A DNA stretch of 64,000 nucleotides from CAYYNP01 sp964472545 (GTDB lineage Bacteria; Planctomycetota; Planctomycetia; Pirellulales; Thermoguttaceae), in the NCBI GenBank assembly GCA_964472545.1, contig CAYYNP010000003.1, forward strand, positions 1-64,000, written 5' to 3'. Shown piece after piece: positions 44,205-53,283 of this stretch. The translations under genes and the position numbers were made by a program. Under the pieces are notes generated by a model. It had not been told where the DNA came from. It did not search any database and was given only the letters and a program-made list of their open reading frames with translations. Each line of letters opens with the position of its first letter. Positions within the stretch are counted from its first letter, which is position 1.

Positions 44205-46178
44205 TCAGCCGCCGCCGACGGTCAGCGATACGTGCTTGGTCTCGCCGACGGTGACCTTCTCATCTTTCAGCGTTGCATCCGCAAACCGCACGCGCAGCGT
44301 ATAGTCGCCCGGCTCGCGGACGGCCAGGTTCACCGTATCCGGCCCGCGGCAGCCGGTCAACACCTGTGTGCCGACGGTGCGTCTTACGGCCGTGTTCCCT
44401 TCGCGGTCGACCAGTCGCACATCAGCCCCGACCACGCCGTGCCCGGTGAGCGTCACCGAGACGATGCACGTCTGCTGGAGCTTCTTGGCGTGGTAGGTCG
44501 GATGTTCGGTCGGACGGCGGCCTTCTGCGGCGTCGCTCAGCACCAGCGTGATTTCACCGTCGACGTGTCCGAGCAGCAGATCGTTCATGCCGTCGCCGTT
44601 GAAGTCGCCGGCGGCCACGCCCCAGGCGCCCTTTTCGTGTGCGGCGCCAAACGTTTCGGTGCTGTAGAGCGTAGGGTCCATGAACGAGCCGTAACCGCGG
44701 TTGGTGTGGAACTGGTTTCTCTGGTTCTCGTCGCGCGAGATCGTGTAGAGGTCGGCGTAGCCGTCCATGTTCAGGTCCTCGGCCAGCGTGGCGATCTGTC
44801 GCGCCGCGCAGAGCCCGATTTCATTACCGTCGATGCTCACGTCGCGGGCCGCACCACGGATGTTGGCGACCACCGCCAGGCTGCTGTCGCCCGGGCCGAC
44901 AACGTCCATCGTATCCTGGCGCCACACCGGCGCAAAGCAACCCGCCCCCGTCTTGCCCGGTTTGTAGTCGGGCGCACACCGGTAGTCGAACATCAACCGG
45001 TGCTCGAGAGGACAGAACTGCCCTTGTTCGTCTTGAATCAAGATCAGGCCCTTGCCCGTGGCGTAATAGAGGTCCGTTCGGCCGTCGTCGTTGAAGTCGC
45101 CCGGGGCGAAGTAGCCGTTGCCGCCCGGTTCGCAGGCGTCGTCGGCGAGGCCCAACGCATCGGTCGAATCGCTGAACGCTCCCTGGCCGTCGTTCAGCAG
45201 TGCGGTGAGCCCTCCGCCGTCGTGAGACAAGAGAACGTCGGCGTGGCCGTCGCCGTCGAGTTGGACGAAGGAGGAGGCCTTCAGCGGCGTATCCTTCGCG
45301 GCTTTCGGCAGCGAACGTTCCACGAAGCCTTGGGCTTGCCTGAGAAACAGCCGCGTGTCGATCAGCAGATCGCTCCGCCGGTCGCCGTTGACGTCGGCCA
45401 GCGCACAGCTCATCCCGGAAACGCCGGACAGGCCGAGTGTTTGCGTAGCATCCGTAAACGCGAGCGAATCGCCCTGCAAATACGCGCGGATCCCGCTCTC
45501 ACTGCAAGCGAGGATGTCGAGATCGCCGTCGCCGTCAAGATCAAACAGGGCCACTCCGCCCGCGCTGCCCGGCAACGTGCCGACGGTGACGTCTCGATTG
45601 AGGCGGACGGTTGGCACGGCAGGGAAGAAGGCGGTTCCATTCTTCGTGTCGACCAGCATCTCGGCCAGCCGAGTGGAATCGCCGTTAAACGTACCGACCA
45701 TCACGTCCGCGCTGGCCGATTCGTAGGTCCAGGCCGACGGTGTGTCCATGTCGGCAATCCGCGCATGATGCCATTGACGCTCGCCGCAATAGAGCAGAAT
45801 CTCATCCTCGCCTCGCCGGCGCGACTTGCCGACAAAGGCGACGAACGTGCGATCCTCGTAGGCGACGTCCCAGATGTTCCACGTCTCGTTGGCCTCGTGA
45901 TCCGGTTCGTCGCGGTCCTTCCACGCCGGAACGTCGACCACGATTTCCTTGTCGGCGTATTCGCCCTTGCAGACGCTGACGACCTGGAGCTTGATCCGGC
46001 CGGATTCGACGTCCATGTCGTCATCGGTCAACTCGGCCGAGACGACCTCGCCTGCCAGGACCACCTTGTAGCGTTCGTACAGGTGAATCGGCTGCAGCGT
46101 CGGGTTGACCAATGCCTCGGCGGTCGGTGCGAGTAGGAAGACGGTCAGTGCGGCCGCGAGGAGTGTTCTGACGTTCAT
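44205..46178 (-). CDS. Secreted FG-GAP/VCBS repeat protein
   Basis: A 657-residue protein. The ATG at 46178 starts a signal peptide (VRTLLAAALTVFLLAPTAEA) with a GAGAGG site. Calcium-binding FG-GAP/VCBS-type repeats recur: ALFDLDGDGDLDILA, ALADVNGDRRSDLLID, VQLDGDGHADVLLS, APGDFNDDGRTDLYYA, AEDLNMDGYADLYTI and AAGDFNGDGMNDLLLG. These build a seven-bladed propeller. A C-terminal beta-sandwich (VSLTVGGG end) closes the protein. Probably surface or extracellular, binding glycans or protein. The next gene on the strand starts near 47687, upstream, 36 bp apart, so an operon is likely. Confidence 0.85.
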   Translation of the reverse strand: MNVRTLLAAALTVFLLAPTAEALVNPTLQPIHLYERYKVVLAGEVVSAELTDDDMDVESGRIKLQVVSVCKGEYADKEIVVDVPAWKDRDEPDHEANETWNIWDVAYEDRTFVAFVGKSRRRGEDEILLYCGERQWHHARIADMDTPSAWTYESASADVMVGTFNGDSTRLAEMLVDTKNGTAFFPAVPTVRLNRDVTVGTLPGSAGGVALFDLDGDGDLDILACSESGIRAYLQGDSLAFTDATQTLGLSGVSGMSCALADVNGDRRSDLLIDTRLFLRQAQGFVERSLPKAAKDTPLKASSFVQLDGDGHADVLLSHDGGGLTALLNDGQGAFSDSTDALGLADDACEPGGNGYFAPGDFNDDGRTDLYYATGKGLILIQDEQGQFCPLEHRLMFDYRCAPDYKPGKTGAGCFAPVWRQDTMDVVGPGDSSLAVVANIRGAARDVSIDGNEIGLCAARQIATLAEDLNMDGYADLYTISRDENQRNQFHTNRGYGSFMDPTLYSTETFGAAHEKGAWGVAAGDFNGDGMNDLLLGHVDGEITLVLSDAAEGRRPTEHPTYHAKKLQQTCIVSVTLTGHGVVGADVRLVDREGNTAVRRTVGTQVLTGCRGPDTVNLAVREPGDYTLRVRFADATLKDEKVTVGETKHVSLTVGGG

Positions 46179-46214
46179 GGTTGTCGCCTCTCTTGGTCCC
46201 ATCGTCTCTCGAAG

Positions 46215-47687
46215 CTACGGAGTCGTGTACTTCGTCTCCGGTTCCAGCGGCGACGTCGGATGGCCCCCTCCCGTCTCCGCGAGTTCCGCTTCGTATCCGC
46301 GAACAAGGTCCTTCGGGTCCTTGCTGAGGCAGCCGTCGCCGAACGAGATGTTCTCCCAGCCGTTGAAGTTCTCCATGCTTGCCGTGACGATTCCACCGCG
46401 ATGCAGATCGTCGAATCGCACGTTGGCGAGCTTGGAAGTCGGGCTGATCCAGAGCCCGATCTTCGGCAGGATATCGGGAAATACCCTCGCGAAGGCTTCG
46501 TCGGTCCGCCCCCAGCATCCGGCTCCGCCCGCGGAGATGCGCTGCCAACAGACAACCAGGCGAGCGTCTGAGCCCTTGGCCGGATAACCGATCAGGTCGC
46601 CGTCGACGATCGTGCTGTAGCTTCCGTAACCGTAGAACATCTTCGCGCCGCCAGGCGTCGTGGGAATCGGCTTCCTTTTCGCCTTCTCCTCCTCCTTTTG
46701 AGGAATGGGCAGGTTCATCCAGTTCTTGTATCCGGTACCCATGTAGGCGTCGCGCCGCAGGGGCCTGTCCGGTGCGCCCCCGGAAACCTCGCCCCGGACC
46801 TGCCAATCTCTGCAAGGAAACTGGTTCATTCCGTGCGAGCATTGGGCGCCGTCCATCAGGATGACTTTGGCGCCTTTGGCCACTGACATCGTCGCGGGCC
46901 CCGTCGTGACGAATCGACTGTCGCGACCGACGATGAATGACCCCGATTTGATCCCGACTTCGTCCGTGATGCGTACATACCCGATGACTTCGGTTGATTT
47001 ATCGGGCACCTTGTCGTGTACCAAATACGTGGCGACGGAGCGCGAACACCTGCCGTATCCCATCCAGGGGTTATCCGTCTGCTTCGCCTGAGGATCGAAG
47101 GGCGTGACAAGCCGCTCATCGTGCATCTTCTTCAGCTTGCCGTCCGCGGGCCAATCATATCGCAGAAACGTGTCCCCGCCGCCTGCAAATATGGTGTTTC
47201 TCCAGGATGTAAGCAGGCCCTCGTTGCGAACCCACAGGTTTCCAAAGATCGAGCAGTTTCCGCCGGTCTCAACACTCAAATGGGCGCCCCGGCCGATGGT
47301 CAGGTGTCGGCAGGCGAAACTCTTAATCCCCATCGCCACGGTGTATGGCGTGTCGGCGTCCGGTAGGATGATATCCGTATCCATATCCGGAATCGCGTCG
47401 GCCGGCTTGCCCGTTGCCGCGTCGATCCAGTTGGCCGGGTCCTTGGGGTCGATCTTCGGGCCGCGTCTACTGCTCGACTCGCCGGGGTGACCCCAGATCA
47501 ATACACGCGCCTTCGGCCACTGCTGCTTGGAGAAATACTCATCACCGACGAGCATCGGCCAAGCGTGCTTGTTGTCGTACTGCGGGTTGTCCGCGGTGGG
47601 CTTCGAGGTGATTGCCTGCAAGTTGAGGGCATAGGCCGGCAAGGCACAGCCGAAGACTGTAATCAGAACCAGTGACGTTGTTTTCAT
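46215..47687 (-). CDS. Secreted protein of unknown function
   Basis: A 490-residue protein from the ATG at 47687 with a signal peptide (SLVLITVFGCALPAYA). The sequence is rich in Gly and aromatic residues and in short strands (HLTIGRGAHLSVETGGNCS; SFIVGRDSRFVTTGPATMSVAKGAKV), suggesting a right-handed beta-helix such as is found in polysaccharide lyases or adhesins. No catalytic motif is recognised. It lies between the FG-GAP protein and the M60 peptidase in a minus-strand cluster of secreted glycan-related proteins. Confidence 0.7.
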   Translation of the reverse strand: MKTTSLVLITVFGCALPAYALNLQAITSKPTADNPQYDNKHAWPMLVGDEYFSKQQWPKARVLIWGHPGESSSRRGPKIDPKDPANWIDAATGKPADAIPDMDTDIILPDADTPYTVAMGIKSFACRHLTIGRGAHLSVETGGNCSIFGNLWVRNEGLLTSWRNTIFAGGGDTFLRYDWPADGKLKKMHDERLVTPFDPQAKQTDNPWMGYGRCSRSVATYLVHDKVPDKSTEVIGYVRITDEVGIKSGSFIVGRDSRFVTTGPATMSVAKGAKVILMDGAQCSHGMNQFPCRDWQVRGEVSGGAPDRPLRRDAYMGTGYKNWMNLPIPQKEEEKAKRKPIPTTPGGAKMFYGYGSYSTIVDGDLIGYPAKGSDARLVVCWQRISAGGAGCWGRTDEAFARVFPDILPKIGLWISPTSKLANVRFDDLHRGGIVTASMENFNGWENISFGDGCLSKDPKDLVRGYEAELAETGGGHPTSPLEPETKYTTP

Positions 47688-47825
47688 AAGTCTTCTTTGG
47701 GGTTTTTCGTCGCGTGTGTACTTCAATCTGCGTGGAAATGTGGAAAGAAAGGTTCGTGCACATCCGGCCGGCGTCTCCCGCGTCGCTGCCAGGGCCGCCA
47801 ACCGGCCGCATCCGACGCAGCCGAG

Positions 47826-49358
47826 TCAGTCCTCGATCAACGTGATATCGTCAGCCGGCTTCTCATATTTCTTGCTCGCGATATACGCCTTTGTGTCGTC
47901 GACCATCTCTTGGGTGATCTTGTAGTGGTAGGTGCGATAGTCTTTCACCGTCAACTCGCCGACCCAGAAGAACCCCCACTTCTCGAAGAAGTCGGTCAGA
48001 TCCAACTCGCTCACGTCGCAACAGATCTTCACGAACTCGAACTGATTCTGAATCGACTCGTTCCCGCGGCCCGCGTGCGGGCGGCGACGCATCTGCTCCA
48101 TCACGTCGGCGTAGAAATCGGGCTTGCCGTTGCGTGCGAAATAGAGGTGCAACTGCCAGAACGGAACCAACCGGTCGAAGACGTTCCCCACGGCCAGATA
48201 CGACCTCTTGGGATCTGCCTCGATGATGTTCTTGCGCGCCGAAGCATAGTTCTTCTGTGCCGCCAGACGGCTCTTGTTGCCCATGCCGGTGACCGTGTAC
48301 ATCGAGAAGATGTTGCAACTCACTTCCGTCATGCCGCCCCAGGTGATTTGCGGGCGCATTTGCAGCACGTGCCCCACCTCGTGGGAGAAACCCCAGCATG
48401 GGTCGCCGACGATCACCACCTTCGGATCGGCGACCATGCGCATCGTGCCCTTGTTGCCCAGATACGCCACCCCGTCGCGATCGCGGAACATGTAGTAGTT
48501 GAAGTTCACCCGGGCCAGGATGCGGTTCTTGGGCACCTTCTTGTACTTCACCAATCCCATCAACGTATAGTGGCTATTCAGCAGTTTGTCGTAGTTGTTG
48601 ATCAACTCCACGCCCTTGCTCCGCGTGTAGACGTTGAACCACTCGACCGGATAGGCGACCTGGATGTGTCGGCCGCGGGCGTCCATGATCGGGCTGACCG
48701 CGTCGTCCAGCAGGTGGTCCCAGTCGGCGTTGGTGTGCTTTGCGATATCGAAAAACCCGTTGACCTCTCCGGTGGGGAAGTGAACGCAGATTTTTGGGGC
48801 CCCGTCGGCGTGGTCGTCGAAGTAGCTTACGTAGACGTTTCCGCCCTTCTCGATGCGAATCACGTTCGCACCTTCCTCGAGCGCGATCTGCTGTCGCTTC
48901 AGCCCCCATCCGTTGGGGTCTTTGGTGGGATTGATCCCTTCGGCCGGCTTGCGCATCCAGTCGGGAATCAGCAGCGAGATTTCCTTATCGGCCGCGCCGC
49001 CCACAAACACCACGTGCTCGCCCGCCTCGAGGCAGATGCCGGTGATGTTCTCGTACCGGCTGAAGCCGCTGCCGAGCTTCACGGCCTCGTCCAATGCGCG
49101 GGGCGAAGGATAGGCCTCGTAGACGGCTGCCCGGTAAGTCTTGTCGTACGTGGAGTCCAACATCCCGGCGGCCACGTCCTTGAGCAAGTCGCTCTTGAAG
49201 CCGTCGAGGTCCTTCGACTTCACGTCGGCCTTCAACTCTCGGCAACTGGCGTCGGCAAAGAACGTCATGTCGGCCTTGATCGCGTCGATCTCGTACGCGG
49301 CGCCGTCGGCATTCAGCAAACATAACGAAAACAACAGCGAGAGAATCAGGTGTTTCAT
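47826..49358 (-). CDS. M60-like (enhancin/mucinase-type) metallopeptidase
   Basis: A 510-residue secreted protein with a signal peptide (HLILSLLFSLCLLNADG). The gluzincin motif HEVGH at residues 326-330 is followed by the third ligand Glu345 in GGMTE, giving the HExxHx(n)E pattern of the M60-like family. Upstream, FVGGAADKEISLLIP resembles the family's N-terminal part. M60 peptidases cleave mucin-like O-glycosylated proteins. Its neighbours (GH36-like, sulfatase and double GH27 upstream) fit joint attack on a glycoprotein. An incomplete family A/B repeat is not seen here. Confidence 0.85.
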   Translation of the reverse strand: MKHLILSLLFSLCLLNADGAAYEIDAIKADMTFFADASCRELKADVKSKDLDGFKSDLLKDVAAGMLDSTYDKTYRAAVYEAYPSPRALDEAVKLGSGFSRYENITGICLEAGEHVVFVGGAADKEISLLIPDWMRKPAEGINPTKDPNGWGLKRQQIALEEGANVIRIEKGGNVYVSYFDDHADGAPKICVHFPTGEVNGFFDIAKHTNADWDHLLDDAVSPIMDARGRHIQVAYPVEWFNVYTRSKGVELINNYDKLLNSHYTLMGLVKYKKVPKNRILARVNFNYYMFRDRDGVAYLGNKGTMRMVADPKVVIVGDPCWGFSHEVGHVLQMRPQITWGGMTEVSCNIFSMYTVTGMGNKSRLAAQKNYASARKNIIEADPKRSYLAVGNVFDRLVPFWQLHLYFARNGKPDFYADVMEQMRRRPHAGRGNESIQNQFEFVKICCDVSELDLTDFFEKWGFFWVGELTVKDYRTYHYKITQEMVDDTKAYIASKKYEKPADDITLIED

Positions 49359-49458
49359 GTGTGGAGAACCTCGGTTGGACCTTGTTGTTGGTTACTTTGG
49401 GTTGTTGCTGGCTACTTTGGCGAGAAATGCCCGCCACGACGTTTTCCGCAGGGTGACC

Positions 49459-51648
49459 TCATTCGGCGAAGGTCATCTTCCACTCCACCGTTTTGGTGGC
49501 CGAGGGGACGATGCGGACCGTGGCGATCTCGCCTTGTCTGGCGATCTCGACCTTCTCGCCGTCGACGGCCGCGGCGGTGAGCCGGAAACCCTCCGGCACG
49601 TGGACCGTCATTTCGTACGGATCGCCGACGACCACGGCGCTCTTGCCGGAGAGTGTCTTCGTGCCGGCGTCCCAAGCTTCATCGAGCAGGCTGACACCGC
49701 CTTGCGAAAGGTGGCGCGTGGTGGAGAGCACCCACGGATGTTCGCGGGCTTCGCGGATGGCGAAGACCTGCATGCCGTTGTTCTCATCCATCGCCGGAGC
49801 GGTGAACGAACTCTTGGACTTGCCGAGGTACTTCTGGCTCCAGAACTCGAAGACCAGGTATTCGCGGTCGTCGTGCAGCCCCAGGTCCGCGAACTTGACC
49901 TCCTGCTGCGGCACGCCTTTGAAGTCGAACACCCACTCCGTCTCCCGCTTTTGGCCCCATTGGATCCGCGCCGCCACCGACCAGTGGTCGAAGGGCCGGT
50001 CGATCTCCTGAAGCCACCAGGGGGCCGTTTGACGGCCGCAACTGTAGAGCTGGCCGGGCACGGTGTCGAGCACCGGGGCGCTGCGCTTCATGCCCTCGAT
50101 GTTCTGGTCGTCCTGATAGACCTCGAGCTTGTCGCTGAGCATCAGCACGCCGCCGGCCATGGTGCAGATCGCCGGCCGCACGATCGTGCGCATCGGAACG
50201 GGCTGCGGGCGGCCGAAGACCGGCATCATGGCGTCGAGGTCCATCAGCCACTCGCCCAAGACGTCGCAATGGTCGGGATCGTTGCGCCACACGACGCCCT
50301 CGAGGAAACTGTATTGTGCCAGCGTACGCGGTTGGAAGCCATCGTTGCTCAGCCGGGCGCCGTCGACCAGCCCGATCACGTGCTTCGCGTTGCCGACGGT
50401 GTGGCAAGCGAGCACGTAGACGTCTGGCCCCAATTCCTCACGGGCGACGATATCCCACATCCGGAGCGACTCCTCCGGCGTAGTGGGGTGCTTGCTGAAG
50501 AAGTCTTCGCACTCCGGGTTCTGGTAAGCCCGCAGCAGATCGCCGGTGCCGTCGATCTTCACGTAGTCCCAGCCTTGCTCCTTCAGCCCCCGGTAGAGCT
50601 TGCGGACCATGTTGTCGACCGCTTCCTTGTTGGTCGTATTGAGCACGTAGAAGCCGCGGCTGGTGAAGAGCGAGCCGTCGGCTTTGTGGACGAACCAATC
50701 GGGATGGTCTTCGCCGATCTGCTTCACGTGCGGGTCGCTGGGGCGATGAATGCGATGTACCCAGATGCCGGGGTCCATGCCGGCGCCGCGGATCGCCTTG
50801 ATCGCGTAGCGCCAGCCGCCGGGAAACTTCTGGTTCCAGTTCAGCCAGTTTTCGGGACAGCTTCCGTTGCCGTGCTGGTAGGTGTCGTCGAACTGCATGT
50901 AGCGGTAGCCGAAGTCGGGCAGGTGCTTCTCGGCAAACACGTCCAACATGCCGTCGAGCACTTCCTGCGTGAAGCTGTGGCGATAGGCCCACCACGTGCA
51001 GTAGCCGGTGAGCGGACCCTTCCACACCTTGTAGGTCCACGGCTGGAAGCGCTCGTAGCCGTGGTGCTGCTGGTAGAATCGCGGGCGAAAGACCAACTCG
51101 ATGCTTGCGGCGGTGCTTTCGATGGCGAAGGTCCGCTTGCCCGCTTCGTCGATCTTCGGCGTGATTCGCGTCGCGCCGTCGGCCGGCCCGATCAGCACCC
51201 AATCCCAGCAGCGATCGTAGACGGCGTTGTTGCGCAGGTTTCGGCTGAGGCCTGCGGTGTTGCGGACCAGCGGAAAGCGCTGCTGTGCTTCGGAAGCCGT
51301 TTCGGCCGGGAAGGCTTCGCCGCTGCCGGTGACGGTGCCATCCAGGATCAGTGTTATGCCTTCGTCCGCCTTAACCGGCACGAAGGTGAGCTTCTGTTCG
51401 ATCTTCTCGTCGGCCGTGTCGGCCTTCGATGCGAAGGCCACACCCACATCCTTTCCGTCGGCGTCCCGGGCCGTGACGCTAGCGGTCAGGATCGTCGCGC
51501 CGTGGTATTCGATCGTCAGTTCGCCTTTGGCGGCATCCCATTGAGCGTTGGCGGGCGCATTGGCAGGCGGGGCTACTTGCTCAGCGGCCGAGACAAATCC
51601 GACCAGCACAGCGGTCACAGTCAACGTGAGCAAACATCTCGACATCAT
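49459..51648 (-). CDS. GH36-type alpha-galactosidase-like glycosidase
   Basis: A 729-residue secreted protein (signal peptide LTLTVTAVLVGFVSAAEQ). The N-terminal about 200 residues form a beta-supersandwich, then a TIM barrel of clan GH-D: YMQFDDTY, GIWVHRIHRPSD, and WDYVKIDGTGDLL with the predicted nucleophile Asp366. The acid/base Asp would lie in LVDGARLSNDGF. The C-terminal part is beta-rich. The family includes alpha-galactosidases and related enzymes, so the exact sugar is open. Downstream of the sulfatase on the same strand; a family B palindrome separates them. Confidence 0.8.
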   Translation of the reverse strand: MMSRCLLTLTVTAVLVGFVSAAEQVAPPANAPANAQWDAAKGELTIEYHGATILTASVTARDADGKDVGVAFASKADTADEKIEQKLTFVPVKADEGITLILDGTVTGSGEAFPAETASEAQQRFPLVRNTAGLSRNLRNNAVYDRCWDWVLIGPADGATRITPKIDEAGKRTFAIESTAASIELVFRPRFYQQHHGYERFQPWTYKVWKGPLTGYCTWWAYRHSFTQEVLDGMLDVFAEKHLPDFGYRYMQFDDTYQHGNGSCPENWLNWNQKFPGGWRYAIKAIRGAGMDPGIWVHRIHRPSDPHVKQIGEDHPDWFVHKADGSLFTSRGFYVLNTTNKEAVDNMVRKLYRGLKEQGWDYVKIDGTGDLLRAYQNPECEDFFSKHPTTPEESLRMWDIVAREELGPDVYVLACHTVGNAKHVIGLVDGARLSNDGFQPRTLAQYSFLEGVVWRNDPDHCDVLGEWLMDLDAMMPVFGRPQPVPMRTIVRPAICTMAGGVLMLSDKLEVYQDDQNIEGMKRSAPVLDTVPGQLYSCGRQTAPWWLQEIDRPFDHWSVAARIQWGQKRETEWVFDFKGVPQQEVKFADLGLHDDREYLVFEFWSQKYLGKSKSSFTAPAMDENNGMQVFAIREAREHPWVLSTTRHLSQGGVSLLDEAWDAGTKTLSGKSAVVVGDPYEMTVHVPEGFRLTAAAVDGEKVEIARQGEIATVRIVPSATKTVEWKMTFAE

Positions 51649-51730
51649 CGTCCTCTCCTTCTCGTGCGGGTACGTTCTCAGTTCGGGCCAGGCGTTGTCG
51701 GAAAACCCGCGGACTGGCGGATAGTAGCGG

Positions 51731-51790
51731 ATAGTAGTCGTCTCGCTCCGCGAGACGAGGTGACATCTCGCGGAGCGAGATGACTACTAT
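51731..51790. repeat. Palindromic repeat family B, complete copy
   Basis: A 60-bp near-perfect palindrome. The outer arms are ATAGTAGTC and GACTACTAT, and inside are hairpins CGTCTCG-CTC-CGCGAGACG and CATCTCG-CGGAG-CGAGATG. This is the cleanest example of the family and lies between the GH36-like and sulfatase genes. Confidence 0.95.
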
Positions 51791-51808
51791 GGCGTTCTCC
51801 GGCAAAAC

Positions 51809-53215
51809 CTAATTGCCCTTGTAGACTCCGTCGTCCTTCTGGCTGCGGGGGGCGATCCAGGCGTTGTCCATCAGTTCGCCGAGTTTCTTGGCAATCTCGG
51901 GATACTCGTCGGCAAGGTTGTTCTTCTCGCCCCGATCCTTGCTCAGGTCGTAGACCTCGATCTTGCCGGACTCGTGCTTCATGCCCTTCCACATGCCGCG
52001 GTGCTGTTCGACGTTGGGATTCGTCTCGAATCCCCTGTTGCTGCGGACGCCCTTCCACTTACCCATCCGCACGCCTTCATTATGGTACCACGAGTCGTCC
52101 CAGTACATGTACTCGTGCAGTTTCTGCTCGCCCTTGCCCAGCAGCGTGGGCACGATCGAGATCCCGTCAATGTCCTTGGGCACTTCCTCGGAAACGCCTG
52201 CCAGTTCCGCCAGGGTCGGCATCACGTCGGGGAAATACCACGGCAGATCGCTCACCGCCCCGGCCCTGATCTTGCCGGGCCAGCGGACGATCATCGGCGT
52301 GCGAATACCGCCCTCGTGCATCGAGCGCTTCTGCCCTCTCATCTCGCCACAAGAGTTGTGAATCCCCTCCCACCGCCGGGCCCCGCCGTTGTCGGAGCAG
52401 AAGAAGATGATCGTGTCGTCGTCGATCTCGAACTTCTTCAGCAAGGCGATGACCTCGCCCACCTGCCGGTCGATCATGGAGTCCATCGCGGCCACCACCT
52501 TCGCGTCCTTGGGCCACGGCTTGTCCTTGTAGAGCGCCAGGGCGGGCTCGTCCTCGGGAATGTCGTAGGGGCCGTGAGGGACGGTCCAAGGGCAATAACA
52601 GAAGAACGGCCGGTCCTTGTTCTCCTTGATGAACTTGATCGTCTCGTCGTAGATCGCGTAATGCGTATAACGCCCGTCGAGTTCGACCTTCACGCTGTTG
52701 CGGAAGAGATGCGTGTAATACGAATGGGCGTGCCACTGGTTGTAGTAGCCGAAGAAGACGTCGAATCCGTGCAACTCGGCCGCCCCCTTCTCTGCCTGGT
52801 TGCCCAGCCCCCATTTGCCGAAGCCGCCGGTGACGTAGCCGGCCTTCTTGAGCACGTCGGCGACGGTCACCTCGCCGGGCCACAGCGGGATGCCACCGCG
52901 GTTGTCTCGAACGAACGTGTGCCCCTTATGGTAGCCCGACATCAGCACGCTGCGCGACGGGGCACAGACGGTGCATCCGCCGTAACAGTCGGTGAACTTG
53001 ACGCCTTCGGAACACATCTTGTCGATGTTCGGCGTAAGGATCGTCTTGCTGCCGAAGCAGCCCAGGTCGTGATAGCCCAGGTCGTCGACCATGATGAAGA
53101 TGATATTCGGCTTGCGGCCGCCGTCATCGTCGGCGACCGTGCATCGCGTCAAGCAGATCGCAAGTGCCGCGGCAACCGCCAGCGTCAGAAAACGTCTGCG
53201 AGTAAATCTGTTCAT
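51809..53215 (-). CDS. Secreted type I sulfatase
   Basis: A 468-residue protein of the S1 arylsulfatase family. RRRFLTLAVAAALAI is a Tat-like signal, possibly lipidated at a later Cys. Metal ligands lie in IMVDDLGYHDLG (Asp44, Asp45), and the formylglycine site is CAPSR at residues 84-88, with Cys84 to be oxidised in the cytoplasm before export. SDNGGARRWEG carries the later Asp/Asn ligands. It removes sulfate esters from carbohydrate outside the cytoplasm. The two FGE-like proteins in this window lack the Cys pair, so the maturation enzyme must be elsewhere. Confidence 0.93.
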   Translation of the reverse strand: MNRFTRRRFLTLAVAAALAICLTRCTVADDDGGRKPNIIFIMVDDLGYHDLGCFGSKTILTPNIDKMCSEGVKFTDCYGGCTVCAPSRSVLMSGYHKGHTFVRDNRGGIPLWPGEVTVADVLKKAGYVTGGFGKWGLGNQAEKGAAELHGFDVFFGYYNQWHAHSYYTHLFRNSVKVELDGRYTHYAIYDETIKFIKENKDRPFFCYCPWTVPHGPYDIPEDEPALALYKDKPWPKDAKVVAAMDSMIDRQVGEVIALLKKFEIDDDTIIFFCSDNGGARRWEGIHNSCGEMRGQKRSMHEGGIRTPMIVRWPGKIRAGAVSDLPWYFPDVMPTLAELAGVSEEVPKDIDGISIVPTLLGKGEQKLHEYMYWDDSWYHNEGVRMGKWKGVRSNRGFETNPNVEQHRGMWKGMKHESGKIEVYDLSKDRGEKNNLADEYPEIAKKLGELMDNAWIAPRSQKDDGVYKGN

Positions 53216-53283
53216 TGTCTTTCTCCGCGTTGTGATCGGGACACGCTGTTGTTCTGGGCGTGGGTCGCGTCATTGGTTTACGG

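Noticed and set aside
49141..51783. 880-codon open frame on the plus strand opposite the GH36-like gene
   Set aside because: Antisense to a clear glycosidase; its own translation matches no family, and part of it is repeat sequence.
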